A stretch of DNA of 64,000 bases from Hygrocybe punicea (taxonomy: Eukaryota; Basidiomycota; Agaricomycetes; Agaricales; Hygrophoraceae), in assembly GCA_963556145.1 (NCBI GenBank), contig OY744469.1, positions 6,482,767 to 6,546,766 of the forward strand, given 5' to 3'. The position numbers were made by a program, and so were the translations under genes. This document shows, piece by piece, positions 1 through 10,616 of the stretch (within the stretch, counting starts at the first letter, position 1; the number at the start of each line of letters is the position of its first letter). The notes under the pieces are model-generated. The model saw nothing but the letters and a program-made list of their open reading frames with translations. It ran no database searches and was not told the origin of the DNA.

Positions 1-263
1 TAACTACATTAATGGCCATAAGAGCAGTTTGTTGAAAGAAATGGCATGGCTTATATAGGATTGGGACTGCAAATGCCCACATAAGAGCAACAGAGCAGCA
101 GGGGATGGTGTAGCCACCCCTGCTAGGTTACTACAAAGGGGAAGTTCTTTTTTAACTGTAACTACAAATACTCACATGCTTGGTCCACCAGACCTATGGC
201 CCCAATGACACCCACACCCATGCCAGCACCAGTGCCAAGGCCAGCACCCACACCCACACCCAC
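1..263. other. Unassigned leading sequence with a GC-rich hairpin
   Basis: No gene is recognised here. Near 93-118 an inverted repeat (GCAGGGG...CCCCTGC around TGGTGTAGCC) can form a hairpin. Very similar hairpins occur at about 49,660-49,693 and 51,725-51,745, so this stretch is probably the edge of another member of the same repeat group. A run of CACCCA-type simple sequence fills about 205-262. Confidence 0.4.
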
Positions 264-601
264 TAGTGTTGCTGTGACTACAACTAGCAGTTGACTTGAA
301 GTTGTAGTCATAGCCGATTTTAGCCGAGTCAACCTCCGACTCGACTACAACTATCCAATTGACTCAACTTCGACTATGCCAATCTGGCAAGCCGTAGTCG
401 AGCTGACTTAGTCGACTGTAGTCGGTACTGTAATAATTATATAATTATATTTATTTATTTATGACATCTAAATTTAAATGGCTCGAGAGCAGATTTGAAA
501 GAGTTTGGGGGTGGCTTATATACCTTTCTTGCCGCGCACGGACCATGTGACCTTGTTTGGTCAGCTGGAACAAACACAATCACGCAACGATTACACCCAA
601 G

Positions 602-654
602 GTAAGTGTAATTCGGGTTTGCATTTATTCTACTAACTACTTAAACACCTCTAG
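602..654 (+). other. Consensus spliceosomal intron inside a repeat element
   Basis: Donor GTAAGT, a perfect TACTAAC branch-point word at 631-637 and a CTAG acceptor make a 53-bp intron typical of basidiomycetes. A close relative lies at 16,125-16,180, with the same TTTATTCTACTAACTACTTA core and the same GTTTTTTT sequence after the acceptor. The flanking exons have no conserved reading frame. This suggests a spliced non-coding transcript, or a remnant of one. Confidence 0.6.
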
Positions 655-749
655 GTTTTTTTCCTGCACCCTCGCGCCAAACGAACGTGAACACGGCAAC
701 AGCAACAAGCAGATGGGATGCAGCCGAGAATGGGGACAACCCAGGCCGA

Positions 750-1110
750 CCATGATAGCAAGAACAAGGACGACGGGAATGACGACGATGGGGTAAACGA
801 AGACAAGAACGACGACGAACGCAACGACGGCGAGAATGGGAAGACGACGACAAAGCGGGAACGGCAACTACGACAACGGGAAGACAACAATGGGGGAATG
901 GGAAAATGAGGACAACGGAGACCGGGACAAAAAGGACAATGGCAACGGGGACGACGATGGCAACAGGGACGACGATGGCAACAGGGATGACGATGGCAAC
1001 GGGGACGACGAGGACAGTGAGCACGGGAACAGGGATGACGATGGCAATGGGGACGACGAGGACAGTGAGCACGGGAACAGGGATGACGATGGCAACGAGG
1101 ACGCCCATGG
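750..1110. repeat. GAC/GGAAC-rich low-complexity tract
   Basis: Degenerate trinucleotide-like sequence (GACGACGATGGCAACGGG and variants) with a 57-bp direct duplication containing GAGGACAGTGAGCACGGGAA. Several frames on both strands are open only because of composition. Similar tracts lie in other elements at 15.2-15.66, 16.2-16.6, 19.9-20.4, 27.5-27.9 and 49.46-49.56 kb. Confidence 0.75.
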
Positions 1111-1130
1111 AAACTCCCCAGCCCCATCCA

Positions 1131-1186
1131 ACCTCGCGAAAACAAATGGAGCGCGTCAATTGCCATGCCCCCATTGTTCGCGAGGT
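1131..1186. repeat. 54-56 bp palindromic repeat, copy 1
   Basis: The ends ACCTCGCGAA and TTCGCGAGGT are perfect reverse complements 56 bp apart, with a GTCAATTG core in the middle. Six other copies occur in this window. Confidence 0.75.
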
Positions 1187-1422
1187 ACTTAGGATGGAAT
1201 GTGGTGGGTACCCACCGTCGTCTTATCCCCTCACCCTCACCCTCACTGATATATTCGTTAGCATGTTTTTGTACTGAGAACCCCGACTGAGCCGCCACTC
1301 AAGTCGACTGTAGTTGGTAGTCACGACTACCAACTATGACTATGTGAAAATGTGATGAATAGTCTAGTCGAAGTCGTGACTCTCCTAGTCGACTATTGAC
1401 TAGTCGAGTCGCGGCAACACTA

Positions 1423-1709
1423 GACTGTTGACAAGTGAAGACATCAAAGAGGCTTTCCAGAAGGCAATCCAGTTGTCCAGTTCCAAACAACAAAGGAAGG
1501 ATGTGATAATGGAGGTGGTTGATCTCACAAGTGCTTGGGGTTGTCATTCTTTATGTCTACTGACATGAAACAACCCCCCTGCTCCCCCCAAGAACTCAAA
1601 GTCAAAGAAGCGTAAACATGAAGCTGAAAAGTTGACAGACACACCAGCCACTAATGAGCTCAAGGACCTCAAGGAACACCTCAAATGCCATGAGCATAGC
1701 TGTGGGAAG
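1423..1709. other. Unassigned sequence between two repeats
   Basis: No gene or clear repeat boundary is seen. A short AAG-rich stretch (about 1,600-1,700) could be part of a decayed coding exon but lacks a supported frame. Confidence 0.3.
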
Positions 1710-2007
1710 AATGACTAGTGGGGTGTGGGCCATTGCTTTGCATGGCAGGTTACTTGTCCCTTTTCAGCAATGAGAGCATAAGTATATACAAATCATATGG
1801 CATTATTACCCTGCTATGATAATAAATATTTGCAAAGTTATTGATATTTCTTGTATTATTACATACTGATGCTATTCAGATACCATTCTGAACCACACTA
1901 CAATGATATACATTTCATAATTGATTATATCCTGTTCCTTCCAATTTTTCATAACCCAATATCAGATCCCACATTGGCATCTTTCATATCAAGTTTGCAG
2001 TGTTCAT

Positions 2008-2717
2008 AGACTGTCCATGGGCAGGGCCATGACTCTCTGGCCCAAGGTCAACCCTGGCCTGGCCCTTTAGGGCCAGGGCTGGGCCAGTGATTAGCTGGCC
2101 CTGCCCTCCATTCAAGGGCAAAGGGCTAAGTCAGTAAACAGCCAGCCCAGCCCTCTTAGATATTAGGGGTACAAGTATGTGGTTTAGCCTACTCTAACCA
2201 TGGATACTTTAGCATTTCCTAAACCACCAAGCTTATATAGTTAGTTCCAATAGTTGGAGATCCTTTTAGCCTTAGGGTCCCTGACAGGTTCATAACTCCA
2301 CAGTATCAAAGGCTACCAAAAATGGTTCATAACTATCTAGCTATACCTACAACTTGAACCTGTATAGTTGAGCACATGCACTGATGATCCTTGATAATTC
2401 AAAATGAAGAAATTCAAATTTAGCAGACTGCAAAAGCTACAAGTTGGGTATGCAGATAAAAGGCTTGATGTGGAAGGAGAAATTATGAAGAAATATATTG
2501 GAGATTTTGATTTTAATAATGACAAGGTAGATTAAAATACTGTTATTGGAGAGCGCATAGAGACAGATTTTTGAGCATGTACAAAGTTTTAAGATAGAGG
2601 GCCCTTATGACCCAGGGCCAGAGCCAGCTGAAGGTGGACCGGACCTCAAGGGCCAGGGTCAGGGCCAGTAAAATCAGCTGAGGGGCAGCCTGGGCTGACC
2701 CCTGGACAGTCTGAACT
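2008..2717. mobile_element. 710-bp hAT-like MITE with 8-bp target duplication
   Basis: The insertion is flanked by GTGTTCAT at 2,000-2,007 and 2,718-2,725. Its termini AGACTGTCCA and TGGACAGTCT are inverted repeats; the right end carries a few extra bases. The paralogous repeat at about 62,565 runs directly from GCAGTGTTCA into GTTGGCAGATATA, which is a related empty site. The interior is rich in GGCCC/GGGCC words and encodes nothing recognisable. Confidence 0.8.
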
Positions 2718-3169
2718 GTGTTCATGTTGGCATATATATAACTACTTCACTACTTTATCATTAGTAATAGTTACTGTGTAATTTACCTCACATCCAGTTC
2801 ATTTTACGTAGTTATTGATATCACCATGTTCACCAACTTCACATACATGTCATAGTTTGAATTGCACAAGTTTGCTGACATAGCACAGAGGTTATACTTT
2901 GGCTTTACATAAAACAGGTCATTATCATTCTCGGTTGAGATTTGTGATGTCAATTGTTGATATGTTCACTTTGAATTTTGAATTTATTGAGAACAGAATT
3001 TCAATTATGACATCGGTATAGTGTGGTGAAGAGCAAATGTATTCAAGGTAAAGTGTATTCATTACATCTCGAAATTCTCAGTATTGGGTACTCACTGTTT
3101 GCATGGTTATTAATAATAATTTCAATGCACATAGTAAATTTGCTAGATCACAGATATGTTGAATATATT

Positions 3170-3930
3170 GTTTGTACAAGAGTTTGTGCAAACACAATGC
3201 CTGAGAGTAAAGCTGGGACACCTGCCAAACACTTGTCGAACACTATTCGCCATATTTGACAAGGGTGCACTGTTCACATTATTAACAATTCTAACAAACT
3301 CAGTACATCTTAGCTAGTATATTGCAGATACATGCTATATATTGTTCATACAAGTGTGTGTGCATGAGCAATGCCCCAGACTAAAGCTGGGACACTTGTC
3401 GAACACTTGTTGAACATTTTTCGGCCTGTTCGACAAGGGTGCAGTGTTCACATTATTAAGTATTCTAATAAACTCAGTACATGTAGCTACAGTCAAGATA
3501 CATGCAATATATCGTTCGTAAAAGTGTTTGTGCATGAGCAATGCCCCAGACTAAAGCTGGGACACTTGTAAAACACTTGTCAAACACTGTTCGGCCTGTT
3601 CGACAAGTGTTCGACAAGTGCCTCATTAATAAATACAATGTGCATTGCAAATATAGCTACATTATGTATAAGGTACATACTGTATGTAATTGCAATGCCT
3701 CAGAGTACACCTGGAACACAAGTTGAACACCTTGTCAAACACTGTTTGGCCTGTCTGACCAGTGTTTGATGCTCCTCCTGTAAATACTTCTAATACATAT
3801 TGCAAAATATATGTATTTGTAGACACATTTTATGCATGGTTGTCAATTACACTGGCAGTTCCTCAGAATCCACATGGGACACTGGTTGAACATGACAAAG
3901 AGCAATGTTCAGTGCCTTCCACTCATCCCT
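3170..3930 (+). repeat. Imperfect tandem array, unit about 178 bp
   Basis: Four to five diverged units each contain AATGCCCCAGACTAAAGCTGGGACAC-like and GTTCGACAAG words followed by an AT-rich spacer. The same unit type reappears at 63,300-63,960. Short ORFs here run through the repeats and are not supported as genes. Confidence 0.7.
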
Positions 3931-4263
3931 ATTTCACAAGGTGCACATTGCCCTCATGATGCAGTTGAGTAGTGTAATAAAACCGTCAACCTATAGCACT
4001 ACCCATTCCCAATTCGGAACCTGTGATCCGGCTGCATTATTGTTCTTTCTGATTGGGACACGAAATTCTCACAGTCAGCTCCGCTCAGTCACACGGTTTC
4101 ATAATTATTCCCAGGGCTTCAAAATTGTTCCCACAGTTTCACAAAATTGTTCCCACGGTTTGGCAAATTAGAGTGTGACCCTGAGTTTGAGAATCCACCG
4201 TATAGAATGATTCCCTTATAGGGACTCGTAACCACTGGTGCTATATTAGTGCCATGAATCCTG

Positions 4264-4892
4264 GTGAACATTGCACTCACCATTGAGCAGTTTATACTCT
4301 GGGCTAGGAAAATAGTAAGTGATATATTCTCAGTTTTACCGCCTCAATTTAATCATCTACATCACAGTGCGACAATGAAGCTGACTATATCACTCCTCCC
4401 AATTGCCTCAATCTTGACCATCTTCACAAGAAGTCTTGTAAACTTCGTGCATTGACATCCAATGTGCCTCCCATCCACATCCACATTTTGGACAAGTCCC
4501 CTCTCCAGGCTCTTAAACATTCTGAGGTCTATGAAAATGACAGTGGCAGAGACATGGAGCCATGCAGTGATTATGAACATGAGCTCACCATTGCGGATGT
4601 TCTTCGTGCACTGCACCAGGACTACCCAAAATTGAATATGCTACAATATGAGGCTGAGCTAACCATACAGGGTATCATTTGTGCTTGCAGCATCATGGAT
4701 TTTGACCATAAGCTTTATGTGGAGTTTGTGAAGATGGTGCTGGGTGCAGTGGGTTTTTTGATTCACAAAGCTAGAAGTATGGCTGAGAAGAGGAAGCCAA
4801 AAGCCAAAGGAAAGTTGAAGGCCAAAGGAAAGGAGAAATGCACAGTGACCATGCATGCTGGCAAGAGTGGTGAGAATGTTCCTCCTAAATAG
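4264..4892 (+). CDS. Small hypothetical protein, two exons, 5' end uncertain
   Basis: Exon 1 (open to 4,313) reads ...TIEQFILWARKI and is followed by a GTAAGT donor at 4,314. A CATCACAG acceptor ending at 4,367 continues the frame as CDNEADYITPPNCLN... to a TAG at 4,890-4,892. The join is phase 0 and extends the frame upstream of the long ORF. The body is acidic to mixed (YEHELTIADVLRALHQDYPK), and the last 45 residues are strongly basic and lysine-rich (KRKPKAKGKLKAKGKEK), which suggests nucleic-acid binding or nuclear localisation. The exon 1 frame is closed by a stop upstream of a GTG at 4,264, so an ATG or another exon must lie further upstream. I do not recognise the family. Confidence 0.45.
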
Positions 4893-5091
4893 GCTGCTTG
4901 CTGCAACTGAGATTGTGTACGAAATGTCATATAGCAAATTGAATGGCGACATGAATTGCAAAGAGTAATACAGTGTCATCAGGAAACCGAGGAGAGCCCG
5001 GTATGTCTAGGTGGAGTTGATATTTGATAAGCAGATAGCTGGCTAGATGCAATGGCATATCTTGCATTATCATCCCTTCCAAGTCCATATA

Positions 5092-5455
5092 GTTATTATT
5101 AAAGTTGATCAAAATTCCTCACATTTGCAGAGGATTGGGCATGGGCTACAGTGGGTTACAATGGGCCTGGAAGATAGTCAACTAGTCACATCAGCTTATC
5201 AAGTTCACCCAATTATTATTACAGTTGATCAAAATATTTCATGTTTGCAGTGGATTGGGCATAGGCTACAGTGGGTTATAATAGACCTGGAATATAGTCA
5301 ACTAATTGCATCAGCTTATCTAGCATTATCAAGTTCACACAAGTATTATTATAGTTGATCAAAATATCTCACATTTGCAAAGGATTGGACATGGGCTACA
5401 GTGGGTTATAATGGACCTGGAATATAGTCAACTAATTGCATCAGCTTATCTAGCT
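5092..5455 (+). repeat. Three tandem units of about 105-135 bp
   Basis: Three successive units share GTTGATCAAAATA, GGATTGGGCATGGGCTACAG and ATAGTCAACTA words. They are followed by an unrelated unique region. No coding potential is supported. Confidence 0.7.
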
Positions 5456-5607
5456 ATGGCAATCGAGAGTGATCAGCTCAAAAATCTGAATTCTGGAGTC
5501 ATACTGACATTGAAATAAGGCAAAGTAAAAAGTAAAAAATGAGAATACAATTCTGAGTCTATAGGCTTAGTTTAGATGTCCAAAAACGTGTCAAGCGCAA
5601 CTTGAAC

Positions 5608-6666
5608 TTCCTATTGATGAGATCATAAAGCAATGGGTTATTATAAGAATATCTACTATGGAATACACATAAGATATAAAGATGTCAGTGGGGGGTGGGC
5701 AAAACCAGTGAGGGAAGAGTGGAAGAGGACAGGGAGAGGGCTGGAGGTGGTGCAGCCATGCAGGAGGGTGGGGGTCACAGTAGGCAGGAGAGGCTGGGAA
5801 AGGACAGGAGGGGGAGGGAGGGGGAAGGGGAAGGGGGGAGGGAGGAGGATGTGGGAGAGGGAAGGAGGCAGTGGAAGAGGAAAGGAGAGGGCCAGAGTGC
5901 AAGGGTGGAGGGAAGTTGATGGCGCTAGAGGGTGGTGTTAGAAAGGTGATCTAGCAGAAGAATTGGTTAGTAACTGATAGTAAAATAAGTTACTTACCTG
6001 CCCATGTATGCACAGCCTGCTAATGATTTTGGTGCTGGAAACAATGTTGAATTTGGAAGTTGCCAGGTTCTAGAAAGTTTGAGGTGCAATCTGGCGACTT
6101 CCGGGTTGTTTTCCTTCCTTGATGTTTTCAACATTGAGCAGACACCCTTGTCATTGCCATTGCTTGGGGAGTGGTTGCACAGTGTCCATTTCCAGTGACT
6201 AGGTGAGGAAAATTCAGTTCTTGATATAGCATGATACCATCTAATTACTCTGCTAGATTGTTGACACTAGAAAACTGCCCTCCAGCACTGTCAACCACCC
6301 CCAGGGCCCCATCCCTCTCCATCCCTCCTTTGCTCTCTCCATCCCTCCTTTGCTCTCTCCATCCCTCCTCTGCCCCTCCCATCCTCTCCATCCCTCCCTG
6401 CCCTCTCCTGCCTTCTCCCACCCTCTTGCATTCTCTCCCACCCCTCCTTCCCTCCCCACCCTGACCCTCCCAAACCCTCTTCTTTCCTCCCCTGCCCTTT
6501 CCCAGGCTTTTCCAGCCTCCCACCTTCCCCCACCCTCCTGCACTGCCTCCTGCCCTCTCCCACCTGACTGGTTTTGCCCACCCTCACTACTCTATGACAT
6601 CTTATAGCCTATGTGTATTCCATAGATTTATATTCTTATAATAATCTTTATGACCTCATCAATAAG
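5608..6666. mobile_element. Inverted-repeat (foldback-type) element with purine/pyrimidine arms
   Basis: Left CTATTGATGAGATCATAAAG... and right ...CTTTATGACCTCATCAATAAG are inverted. So are CTATGGAATACACATA (about 5,655/6,615) and GGGTGGGCAAAACCAGT (about 5,695/6,570). Between them the left arm is almost pure purine (GGGAGGGGGAAGG) and the right arm almost pure pyrimidine (CCATCCCTCC), so the transcript could form a long hairpin or triplex. ORFs in these tracts are composition artefacts. No transposase or target duplication was identified. Confidence 0.6.
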
Positions 6667-7896
6667 ATATAACTCTCAAAAATGAACTCTAAACTGTGAG
6701 CACCATTAAGTGACCCATCAGCTTTTGGCTTTCCCTATCTTGTCAAATATTCTCATAATTTTACCTAATTTTATTAGCCTAAAAAGGCAATTTTAAAAAA
6801 ACCATCAGCTATAGTCATGGCAACACTAATCCAGTGGGTCCACTGGGAGGCTGTGCCACTGTTTTTCAAAGTCCCATGACATGGTATCCCATGCAAGATT
6901 GCCAGATATGGATTTGATGTCAGGTGATAGCCACATACAGCTGTCATGACCTCAAGACCCGAATCAATTTAGTTTTTGCAGAGTCACAATTGCCACAACC
7001 TTTTGACTTGATATCAACTCAAGCTCAACTCAAGGTCCACTAAGTCAGACTGTTCACATACATATCAGCTTGTCCTCAGGCTGATGACAGACATTGTGGT
7101 CCTTCTATATGCAGCCAGTAGAATGTCAAACCAATTACCATTATGCAAATATTATTATAGTACATGGTAAACTACTAAATGGGAAAGGGGAAAATGAAAA
7201 ATGCTCTCTGCCACAAATCAGAGTCTGCAATCCTTCTCTCAACCTTCAACATCAGCATTTGGATTGTCCATCATCATCATTGTCAGTGTTCTTCCCCATT
7301 GTTGTCCTGTTGTCATCCATGTGGATAACATGGTCTTTTTAACAAAAAGACTATATAAGAGAATATACATCCTTGTTGTCTCCTAACCATCCATCATGGT
7401 CACATAGTATGTCATTGCCATGTGGTTGAAGGTGGGAGATGAACCATGTCAAACAAAGACAAAGAAGGGACTTAAAGAAAATTGTGCTGGGCAAGCTTAT
7501 TAAGCAGCTTACCTGTGTGGCAATGAAGTTGATATCTTTCTCTGGATATTTTGTGGGTATTTTGCCAGATCCCAGCAGGATGTTTATTCAAGACTTTTTG
7601 TCCTGGTCTTTAGGAAAGATCGAGCCAGGCCTCTCAAGGTACTAATTTCTAAGCTCTGTCAACATCAACAAACAAATGTCAAACTGACATTTTCCTGAGT
7701 TGGCAGTGTACTAGTAGTACTAGTCATGCCAGTCACTGGTCACTGGCACAGTACTAGCACTAGTAGTAGTAGTCATACTTGAAGTCCTCACTGCCATATG
7801 ATTGAACACTGTAAAAGAGTATTCATCACTGCCTCTTTATCTATTCACATTGGCAAGGGCTGGGGGTTGCAGGATTGAAATCCCAAACTGGGGTTA
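6667..7896. other. No recognisable gene
   Basis: AT-rich sequence with short ORFs only (for example 7,439-7,645). A cluster of CTAGTAGTACTAGT-like palindromic words at about 7,708-7,780 resembles the subterminal words of the small hAT-like elements elsewhere in the window. Confidence 0.4.
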
Positions 7897-8036
7897 CTGT
7901 ACTAATTTGTTCAATTCGCCGGTCACGCATCACACGGTTTTTTTTTGACACCGGATTTAATTTTTTCTCAATTTTTTCAGATTTATTGGGAGTTTTCACA
8001 CAGTCACGTGCTGGCAAATTGAATGAATTAGTACAG
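7897..8036. mobile_element. 140-bp TA-type MITE
   Basis: Termini CTGTACTAATTTGTTCAATT and (reverse complement) CTGTACTAATTCATTCAATT are inverted repeats of more than 20 bp flanked by TA on both sides (7,895-7,896 and 8,037-8,038). Size, TIRs and TA duplication fit a Tc1/mariner-type non-autonomous element. The 72-aa ORF across it spans both TIRs and is not a gene. Confidence 0.7.
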
Positions 8037-8466
8037 TACCTAGTTAGTCTGGCCATGAAGCTGGCTAAATTCTTTTTGGACCCCTCTGCATAGCCACCAC
8101 TTTTTTTGTTCCATCATGGTGGAAATATCACAACTGTGACTGTGACCAGGACCATGACCACAACCACAATGGACACTGTTGGAAATTTCCAAATTGGATT
8201 TAGACTACATTATAAGGATAGAGTCAGTCTTATGACTACATTGCATTATATTCCTGAGACCAGCACATCATAATACTGTCATAATACAAGAGATGTCAAG
8301 TAGAACAACCTATCTAGCAATTCAACCCTGTTGAAAAAAAGTTTTTTATCCAAGGACCAAGTTGTTATTTTTCTCACAAATTCAGAAATCAATGAATTTA
8401 AGGCAATGTGACATCAGATCATCTCAATGAAAACTGAGAAGCTGACTCTCTCAAGTTTCTAGACAG

Positions 8467-8729
8467 TAGTGGGTAACCTGAGGGTCGGAACTTGTGTACC
8501 CATGACAAAACCTGTACCCCGAGGGCAGGTATGGGTTTTCAACAGGTATGGGTACGGGTACCATCAAAAAAACCCAAGGGTTACCTGTGAAGTTCACTAC
8601 ACGTGAACACGGAACCGGACTTTAGGTCCAGTTCATGCCTTGCCTCAAACCTGGACCTGCCAGTGAACCATGGTTTGGTTCCCATCGGTTCAGGTTCGAA
8701 CCACGGTTCTGAACCTGACCTGACCATCA
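8467..8729. mobile_element. 263-bp hAT-like MITE with 8-bp target duplication
   Basis: Flanked by CTAGACAG at 8,459-8,466 and 8,730-8,737. The ends are TAGTGGGTAACC and ...GACCATCA (reverse complement TGATGGTC), an imperfect TIR. The interior contains GGTACGGGTACC and GGTTCGAACC words. It belongs with the element at 23,814-24,449, which has the same TAGTG terminus and 8-bp duplications. Confidence 0.65.
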
Positions 8730-8737
8730 CTAGACAG

Positions 8738-9039
8738 AACACAAAGAATATACATCAAACAAGTGATAAGGGTGTATCAATATATCTGAGATTGATAATC
8801 ACTTAGACAATGAATGATGACTGAACTGTAATGGTATTTGAAGTACTAGCTACCACTAAAGTAGGCCGCAATACAAACAAACAACTTGAAAGAGGGGGTG
8901 AATCAGAATCTGGGAGAGGGACCATCCATGACTGGGCCTGTCAGATTAGGTGACTGGGCCTTCTCCAGCAGAAACTGGGCTCATTCTACAGCAGGAGTCA
9001 TACTGAGTCATAGAAAGGTATATCAAATGGAGAGCATAC
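8738..9039 (-). mobile_element. Fragment of the GATA/AP-1-type LTR, minus orientation
   Basis: The reverse complement matches about 32,020-32,310 of the LTR at 31,092-32,520: TATGACTCAGTATGACTCC, AGCCCAGTTTCTGCTGGAG, CCAGATTCTGATTCACCCC. Only this central part survives. Confidence 0.75.
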
Positions 9040-9264
9040 TACACTGCCAATGATGCCCCTCCCACTGGCATATGCCAAGCTGCAGCTGCTGACCAAGTGG
9101 GAGCAGTTTACAGTGGTGAAGTTGAAGTTGAAGCCCACACTCTTAGACCCAGAGTCCTATTAGCTAGTAGTACTAGTCCCACCATGGCATTCATGATTGT
9201 ATTCAATTGGTAGCACATACTAGTAGCACCAACTTCTTAAAACATTAATGTGTAGACTACAATC

Positions 9265-9461
9265 TGTTGGATTTCACATGTGTAGATTACATGATCGGGA
9301 CACAATCGGGACACATGACGTTGTTTATCGTATATCAATGTCACACAGACTATTCTGCTACCTCAGTCATTCTGTTCATGGCTGAGGTACGTATTCCTCA
9401 CATTGTATAGACCATCCGCTAACTGTATTATACTTAGCCTGACTAGGATACAGTTTTAACA
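9265..9461 (+). repeat. 5' LTR of the copia element
   Basis: 197 bp, TG...CA termini. It lacks the internal 45-bp duplication seen in the 3' LTR (22,692-22,937). Multiple substitutions between the two LTRs indicate an old insertion. Confidence 0.85.
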
Positions 9462-9543
9462 GGTTATGAGCCCTGCGTGCTTGTGTGCTAGACACAACCC
9501 ACTCCTCGCCAAGCTTGCCTTACATTATTCTTGACTCAAAAAT

Positions 9544-10604
9544 ATGTCTACCACTGCTGCACCCTCTGTTGCACTTGCCCCCACCATCCAAGCGAGCCTT
9601 GTTTCTCAAATCGATGTGGTGAACGCGGCCTGGGTAGGCGCGGATTCGGGGTGTGCGAGATCGTTGTCAGTGGGGTCAAAACCCAAAACTCAACTTGTTT
9701 GTAACTATGTACACAAGCCACTATATAGGTACTGTATAGTATCTATAAATGGACTGTGGTGAAGAAATGGTGAAGTGGAATTGTAAAGAAGATAAGGTAA
9801 ACTGTAACAATAGGAAATAAGAGAATACGCATGCAGAGAGATATCAATCTCTACATTGAATTACTCGATAAATCAAAGAACAACTGGCCAAAATGGAAAC
9901 ACGTCGTTGTCCAATGCTTAGGCATGGTTGGTCTTGATGACTACCTTACTGGACAGATAATCTGCCCTGATGTCACTATCAAACCTCGAGCCACCTCAAA
10001 CTGGCGAACCAACAATAAAGTTGTACGTTCTTTCTTAGGACTGAAATCATCAGAAGAAGAACAAGAATTTATCGAGGGGAAGACCACTGCTGCTGAAGTT
10101 TGGAGAACACTTAAATCTTGCCACAAACAAGAAGGTCCCATCACCCAAATTCTGCTTATCCAAGAAGCGTTGAATGTTCATTATTCCAAGAGCAAACGAC
10201 TTTCTACAGTCAGTACAAAGCTCAATGATCTCAACACACATATTTTTGCTATTGGTATTCCCATGAAAGATGTGTTCTTGGGTATTCTCATGCTCAACTC
10301 TCTCTCTGGCGAACTCACTAATGTTCGTGATCATGTCGCTACGTCGCTTTCACCCAACATTACATTTACCTCAAACGATATATGGAAATGCTTGGACATG
10401 GAGCAGCAAATCATTGATAGTGATACCACCAAATTCCCCCAAAATGCTTTGGATGTTCTTGTGGCTTGCAACTCTTCTAGATGCAATACTGGACCTCAGA
10501 GAATGCCTCATCTGTGCAATAACTTCAAGAATGCTGGTTGTTGTTTCCAAGGCCACACAGATAGCACTTGCTATCATCCCAGCAGCACTATGGAGGGTAA
10601 ATGA
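9544..10604 (+). pseudogene. copia gag polyprotein, broken
   Basis: An N-terminal piece (MSTTAAPSVALAPT..., start ATG about 9,544) is out of frame with the main gag frame at 9,831-10,604. The latter contains a UBN2-like capsid region (LLDKSKNNWPKWKHVVVQCL, KTTAAEVWRTLKS, LSTVSTKLNDLN) and ends in a zinc-knuckle-like Cys/His cluster (LCNNFKNAGCCFQGHTDSTC). The main frame stops at TGA before pol. In an active element this region would form the capsid and bind RNA. Confidence 0.75.
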
Positions 10605-10616
10605 GATATTGTTGAT

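Larger units (their letters stand above)
264..1422. mobile_element. hAT-like non-autonomous element with TAGTGTTGC termini
   Basis: The left end TAGTGTTGCTGTGACTAC and the right end (reverse complement TAGTGTTGCCGCGACT) form imperfect terminal inverted repeats. Both subterminal zones (about 280-430 and 1,295-1,420) carry many copies of a GTAGTCGA/TCGACTA word, a layout typical of hAT-like elements. The interior holds a CGCACGGACCAT core, a consensus intron (602-654), a GAC/GGAAC-rich tract (about 750-1,110) and a palindrome (1,131-1,186). No transposase is present. An 8-bp target duplication was sought and not found, so the exact ends are provisional. The several overlapping ORFs come from the low-complexity tract, which is open in many frames. 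Confidence 0.55.
1710..3960 (+). repeat. Dispersed repeat family A, copy 1
   Basis: From GACTAGTGGGGTGTGGGCC onward this block matches 62,297-64,000 in the same order: a unique-looking head of about 300 bp, then an internal array of about 178-bp tandem units. Copy 1 is interrupted at 2,008-2,717 by an hAT-like MITE that copy 2 lacks. No coding function is seen. The element class is unknown. Confidence 0.7.

Noticed and set aside
651..1298. Arg/His/Cys- or Val/Pro-rich ORFs in the GAC tract
   Set aside because: Composition artefacts of a low-complexity exon within a transposon-like element.
5633..5941. Gly/Arg/Glu-rich ORFs and the Pro/Ser-rich ORFs at 6.2-6.6 kb
   Set aside because: They are read from purine-only and pyrimidine-only tracts; every frame is open.
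8692..8720. GGTTCGAACC as a tRNA T-loop or B box
   Set aside because: It lies within a 263-bp MITE, and no other tRNA arms surround it.
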